The notes beneath the pieces were generated by a model. It saw only the letters and a program-made list of their open reading frames with translations. It was not told the origin of the DNA and ran no database searches. Positions 17,724 through 25,501 of a DNA stretch of 44,767 nucleotides are shown here, piece after piece; the stretch's first letter is position 1, and every line of letters begins with the position of its first letter. Made by a program: the position numbers and the translations under genes. The stretch covers positions 1 to 44,767 of the forward strand of contig JAKUUI010000012.1 of NCBI GenBank assembly GCA_022448485.1, read 5' to 3'. The stretch comes from SAR324 cluster bacterium. Its GTDB lineage: Bacteria; SAR324; NAC60-12.

Positions 17724-18842
17724 TCATTTTGCAGATTCAGTATTTGCTCTCTGCAGAGCTATGAATTCTTGCACCACCGGAACAAGCCGCTCCATTCCCT
17801 CTTCCATTGGACACACCACAGGTAATCCCAAACCCGTTTCAAGATTTTTTTGCTCAGTCTTTAATTCCGTTTTTGTGAGATTGAAACTATTCAAGGTGAG
17901 CGCCAAGGTTTCTGAACCGTAGAGTCGAATCAACTCCAGTTCCTCTTCAATCGGTGGCATAGGCCAAAGTTCCCGGTCATCGTCTGCCAGGTAAAACTTC
18001 TGTTTTGGTGCATACTGCAAAATCACACCTTTCGCCTGTGCACTACAGAGATATTCTGAACCGCATGGACCGGAAGGGTTGCGCAAAGAAGATTGGCCCT
18101 CCAGTAAAATTAAGTCCGGTTGTTCTTCCTGATCACAACTGATAATTGCAGATTCCAGTTCTCCGCTGACAAAATCATTGAGAGTTGAGTCGAGAATAAA
18201 ACCATAACGTCCTCCTTGCAATTTTCCTGTCTGGCCGGTGTAAATCATTTCAGTGTGAATTCCATTCTTTCGGCAGGCGTCCCTGAGCCAAAGGCTAGAG
18301 GTGCGTTTTCCCAAAGCACAGTCCGTTCCTAACATGGCAATTCTGGGAGCACGAACATTTAATATATTTCCAGTCCAAAAAGCGTGATCCTTTGCGCTTT
18401 TCGGTTTTCGAATATCAAGCAATTTAGCCTGATTTTCCTTGGCTGCTTGCACTAATTCCAGGTCATCGCTCAGATAGTGGTGCAGACCATTGAGGATATG
18501 CATACCGCAAGACAGTGCTTCCAGTAACTCCAAGCGGAGCCCCTCTGGAATAACTCCTCCAGGAGTGGCAATTCCAATGATTGCATTTACTCCACGCCCG
18601 CATTCTTCCAGAGCTAATTGGAGTTTTGTGCTTTGTGCCCGAAGGAAGTCGTTGATAGTCGCGTGGATTGGGATCTCAAGAAACTTCCCATCGACGAATT
18701 CTCCTGCATCTTGTCCAGCAAAGTTTTGATCAATGACTGCAAGAATATCATAGTGTTCCGAGTTTCGGACAAGCCCAAATGCAGTTTTTGCGTTTCGGGA
18801 ATTAAATATTCCGCAGGTGAGTATAATAGCTGCTTCTTTCAA
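17724..18842 (-). CDS. DUF1611 P-loop protein (DgcN-like)
   Basis: A 372-aa DUF1611 protein. The N-terminal half is Rossmann-like (LTCGIFNSRNAKTAFGL, ILAVIDQNFAGQDAGEF, IIGIATPGG), and the C-terminal half has a P-loop-like IAMLGTDCALGKRTSS near residue 170 and PDLILLEGQSSL. Related proteins are described as DgcN, an acyltransferase of D-glutamate catabolism working with the enolase-family DgcA. DgcA is absent here, so that role is only a suggestion. The start is TTG 18842 with AAGGGGGT upstream. It follows a RimI-like gene by 86 bp on the same strand. Confidence 0.8.
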   Translation of the reverse strand: MKEAAIILTCGIFNSRNAKTAFGLVRNSEHYDILAVIDQNFAGQDAGEFVDGKFLEIPIHATINDFLRAQSTKLQLALEECGRGVNAIIGIATPGGVIPEGLRLELLEALSCGMHILNGLHHYLSDDLELVQAAKENQAKLLDIRKPKSAKDHAFWTGNILNVRAPRIAMLGTDCALGKRTSSLWLRDACRKNGIHTEMIYTGQTGKLQGGRYGFILDSTLNDFVSGELESAIISCDQEEQPDLILLEGQSSLRNPSGPCGSEYLCSAQAKGVILQYAPKQKFYLADDDRELWPMPPIEEELELIRLYGSETLALTLNSFNLTKTELKTEQKNLETGLGLPVVCPMEEGMERLVPVVQEFIALQRANTESAK

Positions 18843-18928
18843 TTAGGACCCCCTTATTGAACTAAAGTTTCTGTTTTTTCATTGTAGATTTGCTATCCAT
18901 TTCACACTTCTTCAGTCGATTAAGCATC

Positions 18929-19417
18929 TTAGTTCAAAATCTTTTTTAGTAAAAGTGCATCTCCCAAAGGATTACGAAAATAGTTTTTCCGGATGCTTAT
19001 TTCTTTGTAGCCTAGTCTGCAGTACAATGAAGTCGCAGTCTTGTTTGCAGCGTGGACCTCCAGCCAAAGTGTTTCCAAACTATCCGACTCCGCCTGTATT
19101 TCCAACTGTTCCAACATGAACACTGCCAGCCCATTTCTTCTCCAACTAGGAAGAACTCCTAATCTGAGGATTTCTAATTCCGGAGGAACAGACTGAAAAA
19201 CCAACATTCCTACTTGGCCAACAGCCGGAATTTCCAACAGCCAATTGTTAAAGGAAGGCTGCTCCTGCATTTCTCGGTAATCTTGTTCATTCCATGGAGA
19301 ATTGAAACAGATGGAATCCATTCGCATCATTTCTTTTGGTGATGGAAGCAAGCAAAACCTGATGCCTAGGATAGGATATTCTGAAGACAGACTCATCGCT
19401 TCTTCTACTATTTTCAT
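18929..19417 (-). CDS. RimI-like GNAT N-acetyltransferase
   Basis: A 162-aa GNAT protein. The acetyl-CoA-binding core reads LRLGVLPSWRRNGLAVFMLEQL, followed by LWLEVHAANKTATSLYCRLGYKEISIRKNYF, the pattern of RimI (acetylation of the S18 N-terminus). The pyrophosphate-loop RRNGLA differs from the usual R-x-x-G-x-G/A by its Asn. The N-terminal 60 residues are less conserved. The start ATG 19417 is divergent from the rpsB promoter. Whether it is RimI or another GNAT is open. Confidence 0.8.
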   Translation of the reverse strand: MKIVEEAMSLSSEYPILGIRFCLLPSPKEMMRMDSICFNSPWNEQDYREMQEQPSFNNWLLEIPAVGQVGMLVFQSVPPELEILRLGVLPSWRRNGLAVFMLEQLEIQAESDSLETLWLEVHAANKTATSLYCRLGYKEISIRKNYFRNPLGDALLLKKILN

Positions 19418-19427
19418 GAAAAATAAC

Positions 19428-19456
19428 TTGTAAACTAACAGAAGATTGATTATAAA
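19428..19456 (+). promoter_or_regulatory. Sigma70-type promoter of the rpsB-tsf operon
   Basis: TTGTAA, a 17-bp spacer and TATAAA lie about 155 bp before the rpsB ATG, leaving a long leader of the kind often used for S2 autoregulation. The leader contains purine-rich GGGGATGAGGACAACAGAG, but I could not assign a known S2 leader fold. Confidence 0.55.
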
Positions 19457-19610
19457 TACATGTTTAATTTAGTTCTTAATGAAAGAGGGCCGGAATCTGA
19501 TTGTCAGGGGATGAGGACAACAGAGACGTTTCTTTATGATTAACTCCAGAGTCAATTCGTCCGATTTCATCCCACGGGCATTTAACCAAGCCATTACAAA
19601 AGGAGATTTT

Positions 19611-20747
19611 ATGGCTGTCATTTCAATGAAGCAATTTTTAGAAGCTGGAGTCCATTTTGGACACCAGACAAAACGTTGGCATCCCAACATGGCACCTTAC
19701 ATCTACGGCATAAAAAACGGTGTACACGTAATCGATCTACGCCAAACATTAACTAAGCTCAAAGAAGCTTATGAGTATGTGAAGGCATCTGCAGAAGAAG
19801 GACGTGTACCACTTTTTGTCGGCACGAAGGTCCAAATTCAGCGCATTGTCAAAGAAGAGGCTAAGCGCTGTGGAAGTCCTTACATCAATTTTCGTTGGCT
19901 CGGGGGCTTACTGACAAACTTCGGAACGGTCAAGCAGTCCATTGCACGAATGAAATCCTTTGAAGAAATTGCTGGAGAAGATGGCAGTTACGAAGGTGTT
20001 ATTAAAAAAGAAGCTTTGATGATGGAGCGTAAACGAGTGAAATTAGAGCGTTCTCTCGGCGGAGTGCGCAATATGAAAAGTGTTCCTTCGATGCTTTTCA
20101 TTACTGACTGTCATAGAGAACAGCTTGCATTGAAAGAGGCCCAAAAGTTGGGGATACCCGTTGTTGGTGTTTCTGATACAAATTGCGACCCTACTGGTAT
20201 CGACTTCGTTATTCCGGGTAATGATGATTCTCCGCGTGCAGTAGCTTTGTATGCCAATGTTATCTCAACAGCAGTATTGGAGGGGCTGGTTGTTCGTAAG
20301 CAAAATAGAATTGAATCCGCTCCGGAAGAAAAAGCTCCTGCTAAAAAAGCTAAAACTGTATCAAAGGATTCTGCAAAAAAAGCGGGAGAAACTCAGAGGA
20401 GAAAAACCGAGACGGCACCAAAAACAAAAGAAAAAAAAGCTGATACTGCCACTGAGTTAAAGGCAGCAAAGAAAAAAACTACAGTTGCTGAAAAGAAGTC
20501 TCCTGCGGAAAAAGCAAAGACGGAAATTAAAGTAAAGACGGCTGTGAAAAAAGCTGTGGCTGCCTCTGAACCGAAGGCAATAGAGAAAAAAGCCGCGGTT
20601 GCTGAAAAGATGGTTCCTGCGGAAAAAGCAAAGACCGAAACTAAAGCAAAGGCAGCTGTGAAAAAAGCTGTAGCTGCCTCTGAACCGAAAGCTGCAGAGA
20701 AAAAACCAAAAGCATCAAAAGCTAAAAAGTCAGAAACAGAAAAGTAA
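19611..20747 (+). CDS. rpsB: 30S ribosomal protein S2 with Lys/Ala-rich C-terminal tail
   Basis: S2 joins the 30S head late and needs S1 contact. Residues 1-230 are ordinary S2: MKQFLEAGVHFGHQTKRWHP, YIYGIKNGVHVIDL, FRWLGGLLTNF, then IPGNDDSPRAVALY. Family members usually end near 240-260 aa; this one is 378 aa. The last 130 or so residues are almost only Lys, Ala, Glu, Thr, Pro and Val, like a histone H1 tail, and include two 38-residue repeats. ATG 19611 has AGGAG six bases upstream; the ORF track's earlier start at 19536 adds a non-homologous leader. The tail is in frame and continuous. It may bind RNA or DNA, which is inference. Confidence 0.97.
   Translation: MAVISMKQFLEAGVHFGHQTKRWHPNMAPYIYGIKNGVHVIDLRQTLTKLKEAYEYVKASAEEGRVPLFVGTKVQIQRIVKEEAKRCGSPYINFRWLGGLLTNFGTVKQSIARMKSFEEIAGEDGSYEGVIKKEALMMERKRVKLERSLGGVRNMKSVPSMLFITDCHREQLALKEAQKLGIPVVGVSDTNCDPTGIDFVIPGNDDSPRAVALYANVISTAVLEGLVVRKQNRIESAPEEKAPAKKAKTVSKDSAKKAGETQRRKTETAPKTKEKKADTATELKAAKKKTTVAEKKSPAEKAKTEIKVKTAVKKAVAASEPKAIEKKAAVAEKMVPAEKAKTETKAKAAVKKAVAASEPKAAEKKPKASKAKKSETEK
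20484..20711 (+). repeat. Two tandem 114-bp repeats in the rpsB tail
   Basis: Units 20484-20597 and 20598-20711 encode 38 residues each, both starting VAEK and sharing PAEKAKTE and VKKAVAASEPKA. They are diverged at the DNA level but clearly a duplication, and they keep the frame. Confidence 0.85.
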
Positions 20748-20767
20748 TCAATACTTGCCAGAAAATC

Positions 20768-20798
20768 TTTCCGGATTTGCTATTCGCAAGTCCGGAAA
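20768..20798 (+). promoter_or_regulatory. Hairpin in the rpsB-tsf intergenic region
   Basis: A 13-bp stem with one G-U pair, TTTCCGGATTTGC against GCAAGTCCGGAAA, closed by loop TATTC, starts 21 bp after the rpsB stop. No T run follows, so it fits an attenuator, an mRNA-stabilising stem or a processing site better than a simple terminator. Confidence 0.5.
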
Positions 20799-20835
20799 CA
20801 CATAAAACAAATAAATAATTGAAAGAAAAAATAAG

Positions 20836-21690
20836 ATGACAGCAATCACAGCGTCAGCAGTTAAAGAGTTAAGAGAAATCACCGGAGTAGCAATGATGGA
20901 TTGCAAGAAGGCCCTCGTTGAAACAAATGGGGATCTGGAAGCAGCTCAGGATTTCTTGCGGAAAAAAGGAAAGGCTACAGCTTTGAAAAAATCTTCCCGT
21001 GAGACTTTTGAAGGATCCGTATGCTTTTCTGCCAGTACCGATGAAAAACGTGCCGGTTTAGTGAAAGTAGCCTGTGAAACTGATTTTGTAGCTCGTAACG
21101 ACAAATTTCAGTCTTTCATCAAAAAACTTGCAAATCAGATTAGAGAACAAGGCACAAACGATATTTTACATCAGACGTTGGTCGAAGGCCAAGGCAATGT
21201 TGAAGGCTTGTTATCAAACACAATTGCTGAGTTGGGTGAAAACATGCAAATTCTCGCAAGCCGAAAAATGGAAATTAAGCATGGCACGATTGGAGGATAT
21301 ATACACAGCAATGCTAAGATTGGAGTTGCTGTCCCCCTGGAAACAGATCAACCTTGTGAAGATGAGCGCCTGAAAACATTGGCTCGGGACATTGCTATGC
21401 ACATTGCTGCATTTCGGGCAGAAGCAGTCACGGCAAATCAGGTTTCAGAGGAAGTACTTGAAAAAGAAAAGGAGGTTTTTACAGCCCAGGCACGAGAATC
21501 CGGAAAACCTGACAACATTATCGAAAAAATGATTGAAGGTCGTCTGAAAAAATACTTAAAAGAAGTTTGTGTGGAAAGCCAGCCCTTTGTGAAAGACCCT
21601 CAGGTTTCAGTGAGTCAGCTAATTGAAAACACTGCCAAGGAGTTGGGTGTCAAAATTAGCTTTAATTCCTTTGAGAAATTCCAATTCTAG
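20836..21690 (+). CDS. tsf: Elongation factor Ts
   Basis: EF-Ts exchanges GDP for GTP on EF-Tu. The 284-aa protein has the N-terminal UBA-like domain (VKELREITGVAMMDCKKALVE), the diagnostic core ETDFVARNDKFQSF, the dimerisation subdomain (IGGYIHSNAKIGVAV) and the C-terminal module. Length is close to the 283 aa of E. coli. It follows rpsB in the classical order and precedes pyrH by 9 bp. Confidence 0.97.
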   Translation: MTAITASAVKELREITGVAMMDCKKALVETNGDLEAAQDFLRKKGKATALKKSSRETFEGSVCFSASTDEKRAGLVKVACETDFVARNDKFQSFIKKLANQIREQGTNDILHQTLVEGQGNVEGLLSNTIAELGENMQILASRKMEIKHGTIGGYIHSNAKIGVAVPLETDQPCEDERLKTLARDIAMHIAAFRAEAVTANQVSEEVLEKEKEVFTAQARESGKPDNIIEKMIEGRLKKYLKEVCVESQPFVKDPQVSVSQLIENTAKELGVKISFNSFEKFQF

Positions 21691-21699
21691 TCAGCTTGT

Positions 21700-22410
21700 A
21701 TGACTCCTAAATACAAACGTATTTTACTGAAATTGAGCGGTGAAACTCTCGGAGGAGAGCAGGGTTCTGGTTTTGAATACAATACAATCCGAGCAATTGC
21801 AGAAAGTGTGATATCCGTTCACAACCTGGGTGTAGAAGTTGGAATTGTGGTTGGAGGGGGTAATATTTTTCGCGGTTCTAAGTCTACTGAAGGTAACGTT
21901 GGACGAGTTGCCGGAGATCATATGGGCATGCTGGCCACGGTGATCAACAGTATATGCTTGCAGGAAATGCTGGAACAGCGGGGCATCCTGACCCGCGTTT
22001 TATCAGCTATTGAGTTGAATGCCATTGCAGAACCTTACATCAAACGCAGGGCTGATCGGCATTTGAAAAAAAAAAGAGTGGTAATTTTTGCGGCTGGAAC
22101 AGGAAATCCATTTTTTACTACTGATACGGCAGCTGTGTTGCGGGCTTCTGAGGTGGGTGCGGAGATTGTCATTAAGGCCACCAAATCTGATGGAGTTTAT
22201 GACAAAGACCCTATTATTCACTCTGATGCAGTTCATTATGAAGAGTTAAATTATGACGATGTTCTCAGGCAAAACCTGAAAGTGATGGATGCGACGGCCA
22301 TTGCTTTTTGTCGAGATAATCAACTTCCCATTTTGGTCCTGGACTATCAAGAACCTGACTCCATCCTCAGGGCTGTTTGTGGAGAATCCGTCGGAACACT
22401 GATCAAGTAA
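21700..22410 (+). CDS. pyrH: UMP kinase
   Basis: Phosphorylates UMP to UDP in pyrimidine synthesis and belongs to the amino-acid-kinase fold. The 236-aa protein has [26 protein letters not shown], the [17 protein letters not shown] loop that binds UMP, and [13 protein letters not shown]. All expected motifs are intact. It sits between tsf (9 bp) and frr (8 bp), clearly one transcript. Confidence 0.97.
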   Translation: MTPKYKRILLKLSGETLGGEQGSGFEYNTIRAIAESVISVHNLGVEVGIVVGGGNIFRGSKSTEGNVGRVAGDHMGMLATVINSICLQEMLEQRGILTRVLSAIELNAIAEPYIKRRADRHLKKKRVVIFAAGTGNPFFTTDTAAVLRASEVGAEIVIKATKSDGVYDKDPIIHSDAVHYEELNYDDVLRQNLKVMDATAIAFCRDNQLPILVLDYQEPDSILRAVCGESVGTLIK

Positions 22411-22418
22411 AGAGGCTC

Positions 22419-22988
22419 ATGAGTTTGGAAAACACTCAGGAAATTGAAGAAATGGTTGATCATAAGATGAATAATACTATTGAGAGCCTCAAACAAGATC
22501 TTAAAGGTATTCATGCCGGAAGTGTTTCACCAGCAATGTTAGATACCGTCAAGGTTGAATATTATGGAAATCCAACTCCCATTAATCAGGTGGCAAATAT
22601 ATCCACACCTGAACCGCAGATGCTGGCAATCAGCCCTTGGGAAAAATCGATGATCAAAGAAATTGAGCGTAGCTTGCAAGCCGCAAATTTAGGTTTCAGT
22701 ATTTCCAATGATGGAAATATCATCCGTGTTGTGACTCCTCCGTTTACTGAGGAGAGACGTAAAGATTACGTAAAGCAGATCAAAAAAATTGGAGAGGATT
22801 CAAAAATTGCAGTACGCAATGTCCGCAGAGAAGGCAATGATAATCTGAAACAGATGGAAAAAGACAAGCTCATCTCTCAAGACGAGGAAAAAGTTGCGCA
22901 GGAACACGTCCAGAAAGTGACAGATAAACATACTCACTTAGTGAATGAATTAGTTGCTGCAAAGGAAAAAGAACTTATGACATTATAG
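22419..22988 (+). CDS. frr: Ribosome recycling factor
   Basis: RRF splits post-termination ribosomes with EF-G. From ATG 22419, with AGAGG just upstream, it is 189 aa; the ORF-track start at 22377 lies inside pyrH. Domain I helices and domain II (VKVEYYGNPTPINQVANIS) are clear, as are PPFTEERRKDYVKQ and the key Arg segment AVRNVRRE. The normally near-invariant loop RTGRASP in the first helix is replaced by HAGSVSP, losing two arginines that face rRNA. The frame is otherwise intact and is followed 7 bp later by a MraY-like gene. Confidence 0.95.
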   Translation: MSLENTQEIEEMVDHKMNNTIESLKQDLKGIHAGSVSPAMLDTVKVEYYGNPTPINQVANISTPEPQMLAISPWEKSMIKEIERSLQAANLGFSISNDGNIIRVVTPPFTEERRKDYVKQIKKIGEDSKIAVRNVRREGNDNLKQMEKDKLISQDEEKVAQEHVQKVTDKHTHLVNELVAAKEKELMTL

Positions 22989-22995
22989 GACTTAA

Positions 22996-24252
22996 ATGCT
23001 GGCCGCCCTACTGCACTCGATTTGGCAATATCAGATTTTTAAGTCTGTCGTTTTTCGCGGAGGTATGGCATTTTTGACAGCCTATTTTCTGATTGTGTGG
23101 TTGATGCCCAGTATAATCAGGGCTTTCCGGAAACGAGGAATTACTTCTGATTTTATAACATCTCCCGCAGACACAAAGCCCTACACAGGTGCACCCCCAA
23201 TCATGGGAGGTGGAGTTTTGATTTTAGGCATACTGCTCGGAGCAGTGCTCTGGTGCAACCTGAATCAATACATTGTGGCTTTGTTGGCGATAATGCTGTC
23301 GTTTGGAATTATCGGAGCAGTTGACGACGTGGCAAAAGTTCTCAACAAGCGGCGGGTTGAGTCTGGACATGAGGCCAGAAAAACATATAGCGAAAAAGCA
23401 GATGGAATTAGTGGGCGGTGGAGGTTGACTGCTCAATTTACTGTGTCATTGCTGGTAGTAACAGGTTTATATTTGTATGTCGACATTGATGGCCATTTGG
23501 TAGTACCACTCGTGCCGCTAAAAACAGCGTATCCATATTTACCAAAATATTTGTTTATTCCTTTTATGACCCTCATCATCGTTGGGGGTGCAAATGCGGT
23601 TAACATGACTGACGGCATGGACTCGCTAGCGACTGTACCTTTGATGACTTGCGCCATGTTTGTAGGGACTGTTGCTTACGTTGGAGGAGACACGGAATTA
23701 GCGGCAAAGTTAAAAATCCCTAGCCTTTCCCATGATATTAAGGAATTAGCAGTACTCTCTGCATTGGTCATCAGTGCAGGAGTTGGCTTCCTAAAATACA
23801 ATTCTCCCCCAGCTTTAATTTACATGGGTGACCTGGGAGCACTTGCTTTGGGAAGCATGGTTTCAGCTATGTTTATTTTTGTAAAAGCTGAGTTATTTTT
23901 ACCGATTGTTGGTGGAATTTTTGTTTTTTCAGTAATCTCATCTATCATTCAACGCACATTTTTCAGATTCATAATGTGGCGGAAAGGCCGATCAAAGGCA
24001 GAGCGCTATCGCTTTTTTTTACGCTCTCCGTACCATCATCATCTGCAACGATTGTGGACATATTCAGAAAAGAAACAGGATATTGAATCTGTTTGGATAA
24101 TGTTGCAGAAAAAACTTGGAATGGATCCAGTTCCTGAGGAGAATAAGCTGTTGAATCCTCAAGAGGTTAACAGCCGAGTTATCTGGCATATGCACCTCAA
24201 GTCAATTTGGCTGTTTGTGTTTACTCTGATTATTTATTTTAAAATCCGCTGA
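22996..24252 (+). CDS. mraY: MraY-like phospho-MurNAc-pentapeptide transferase
   Basis: A polytopic inner-membrane enzyme expected to move phospho-MurNAc-pentapeptide onto undecaprenyl phosphate, giving lipid I. MraY landmarks present are FRGGMAFLTAY, GAPPIMGGGVLI, the Asp pair in GAVDDVAKV, NAVNMTDGMDSLA, and RSPYHHHLQRLW. Several positions depart from textbook MraY: YMGDLGALALG for MGDTGSLALG, no GQxIR segment, and a 418-aa length against about 360 through a longer loop and C-terminus. It sits in the rpsB-frr run and not beside murD/murF. WecA-like relatives lack the HHH box, so MraY is favoured. Confidence 0.82.
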   Translation: MLAALLHSIWQYQIFKSVVFRGGMAFLTAYFLIVWLMPSIIRAFRKRGITSDFITSPADTKPYTGAPPIMGGGVLILGILLGAVLWCNLNQYIVALLAIMLSFGIIGAVDDVAKVLNKRRVESGHEARKTYSEKADGISGRWRLTAQFTVSLLVVTGLYLYVDIDGHLVVPLVPLKTAYPYLPKYLFIPFMTLIIVGGANAVNMTDGMDSLATVPLMTCAMFVGTVAYVGGDTELAAKLKIPSLSHDIKELAVLSALVISAGVGFLKYNSPPALIYMGDLGALALGSMVSAMFIFVKAELFLPIVGGIFVFSVISSIIQRTFFRFIMWRKGRSKAERYRFFLRSPYHHHLQRLWTYSEKKQDIESVWIMLQKKLGMDPVPEENKLLNPQEVNSRVIWHMHLKSIWLFVFTLIIYFKIR

Positions 24253-24340
24253 TGCACCCTCAGAACCGTAAAGAAAACTTGGAACTATGCCCTCTACTAA
24301 ATGGAATAATTGAACAGATGACAATATTTCAGAAACTGCC

Positions 24341-25075
24341 ATGAATTTTGAAGGTCAGGCTGCATTAATAACTGGAGCTGGAAGAGGAATAGGCAAAACC
24401 ATTGCCCTTAAACTTGCAGTGTCCGGTGCAGATACAATACTTGTTGACATGAGCCCGGAGATGGATGATGTTCGTAAAGAAATAGAAGGCATGAACCGGA
24501 AGTGCCTTACTTTTCAAGTTGATGTAACAGATTTGGAAGCCATTTACGCAATGGTGAATAATATTATCGAAGAACTGGGTGAAATTCATATTTTGGTTAA
24601 TAATGCAGGTATTACTCAGGACAATCTGTTTATGCGCATGAAACCGGAGCAGTGGTCAAAAGTAATTGATGTCAACCTCAATGGAGTATTCAATGTGACC
24701 AAAGCTGTGATCCGGTCAATGGTGAAGCAGCGCTATGGAAAAATTATTAATATTTCTTCTGTGGTTGGCTTTTCCGGAAATCCGGGGCAAGTCAATTATA
24801 GCTCAACCAAATCTGCTTTGGTTGGATTTACCAAGTCTCTGGCTCGTGAAGTTGGCACAAGAGGTGTTACTGTAAATGCTGTAGCTCCAGGATTTATTGA
24901 TACAGCAATGACGCAAGCTCTCAATGAAAGCCAGCAGGAAGCAATCCTGCAGCAAATTCCATTGGGGCGCATGGGAGATGCAGGTGATATTGCCAACGCG
25001 GTTGCTTTTTTGGCTTCAAAAGAAGCCTCGTACATTACCGGAACTGTTCTGCATGTGAATGGAGGAATGTACTAA
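24341..25075 (+). CDS. fabG: 3-oxoacyl-[ACP] reductase FabG
   Basis: An NADPH-dependent reductase of the type II fatty-acid elongation cycle. The 244-aa SDR has the cofactor loop TGAGRGIG (about 11-18), NNAG near 87, the catalytic Ser in INISSVVG, the YSSTK Tyr-Lys pair near 152-156, and a C-terminus IVGTVLHVNGGMY-like (ITGTVLHVNGG) typical of FabG. It heads fabG-acpP-fabF, which supports fatty-acid synthesis over the many other SDR roles. Confidence 0.95.
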   Translation: MNFEGQAALITGAGRGIGKTIALKLAVSGADTILVDMSPEMDDVRKEIEGMNRKCLTFQVDVTDLEAIYAMVNNIIEELGEIHILVNNAGITQDNLFMRMKPEQWSKVIDVNLNGVFNVTKAVIRSMVKQRYGKIINISSVVGFSGNPGQVNYSSTKSALVGFTKSLAREVGTRGVTVNAVAPGFIDTAMTQALNESQQEAILQQIPLGRMGDAGDIANAVAFLASKEASYITGTVLHVNGGMY

Positions 25076-25136
25076 ACACATTAACGGGCATTAAATAATA
25101 TAGACTTTTTTCATTTCCGACAAAAAAGTTAGCTCG

Positions 25137-25154
25137 TTAAAATTATTATTTTAA
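25137..25154. promoter_or_regulatory. AT-only palindrome before acpP
   Basis: TTAAAAT, TATT, ATTTTAA forms a perfect 7-bp dyad 19 bp before the acpP start. It could be an operator, but AT-rich palindromes are common by chance. Confidence 0.25.
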
Positions 25155-25173
25155 CCTTTAATCAAGAAAAATA

Positions 25174-25410
25174 ATGGAAGAAATACAAGCTAAAGTCATT
25201 CAAATCATTAGTGAGCAATTGGGTAAGGATGAGTCAGAAATCAAAATGAGTTCACATTTCATAGAAGATTTAGATGCTGACTCACTGGATACAGTAGAGC
25301 TTGTGATGGCTCTGGAAGAGGAGTTTGATATCGATATTCCTGATGAAGCTGCGGAAAAAATCACCACAGTTGAGTCCGCCGTGGATTTCATTGTGGAATC
25401 CAAAGCCTGA
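25174..25410 (+). CDS. acpP: Acyl carrier protein
   Basis: A 78-aa acidic four-helix carrier. The phosphopantetheine attachment Ser37 is in [10 protein letters not shown], and helix III reads [12 protein letters not shown]. Length and charge are typical. It carries growing acyl chains between FabG, FabF and other enzymes. It is placed between fabG and fabF, the conserved order. Confidence 0.97.
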   Translation: MEEIQAKVIQIISEQLGKDESEIKMSSHFIEDLDADSLDTVELVMALEEEFDIDIPDEAAEKITTVESAVDFIVESKA

Positions 25411-25501
25411 GTTATATGGTTAAATATATCAGAAGATGACCTTAGCACAGCTACCGAATAAATGTGCTTGTCTTCGTTTCACGTTGTCAATCTGAAAGAG
25501 C

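Noticed and set aside
20340-20747. rpsB tail as a separate gene or frameshift artefact
   Set aside because: It is continuous in frame with the S2 core, has consistent codon pattern and duplicated units, and no internal start or stop.
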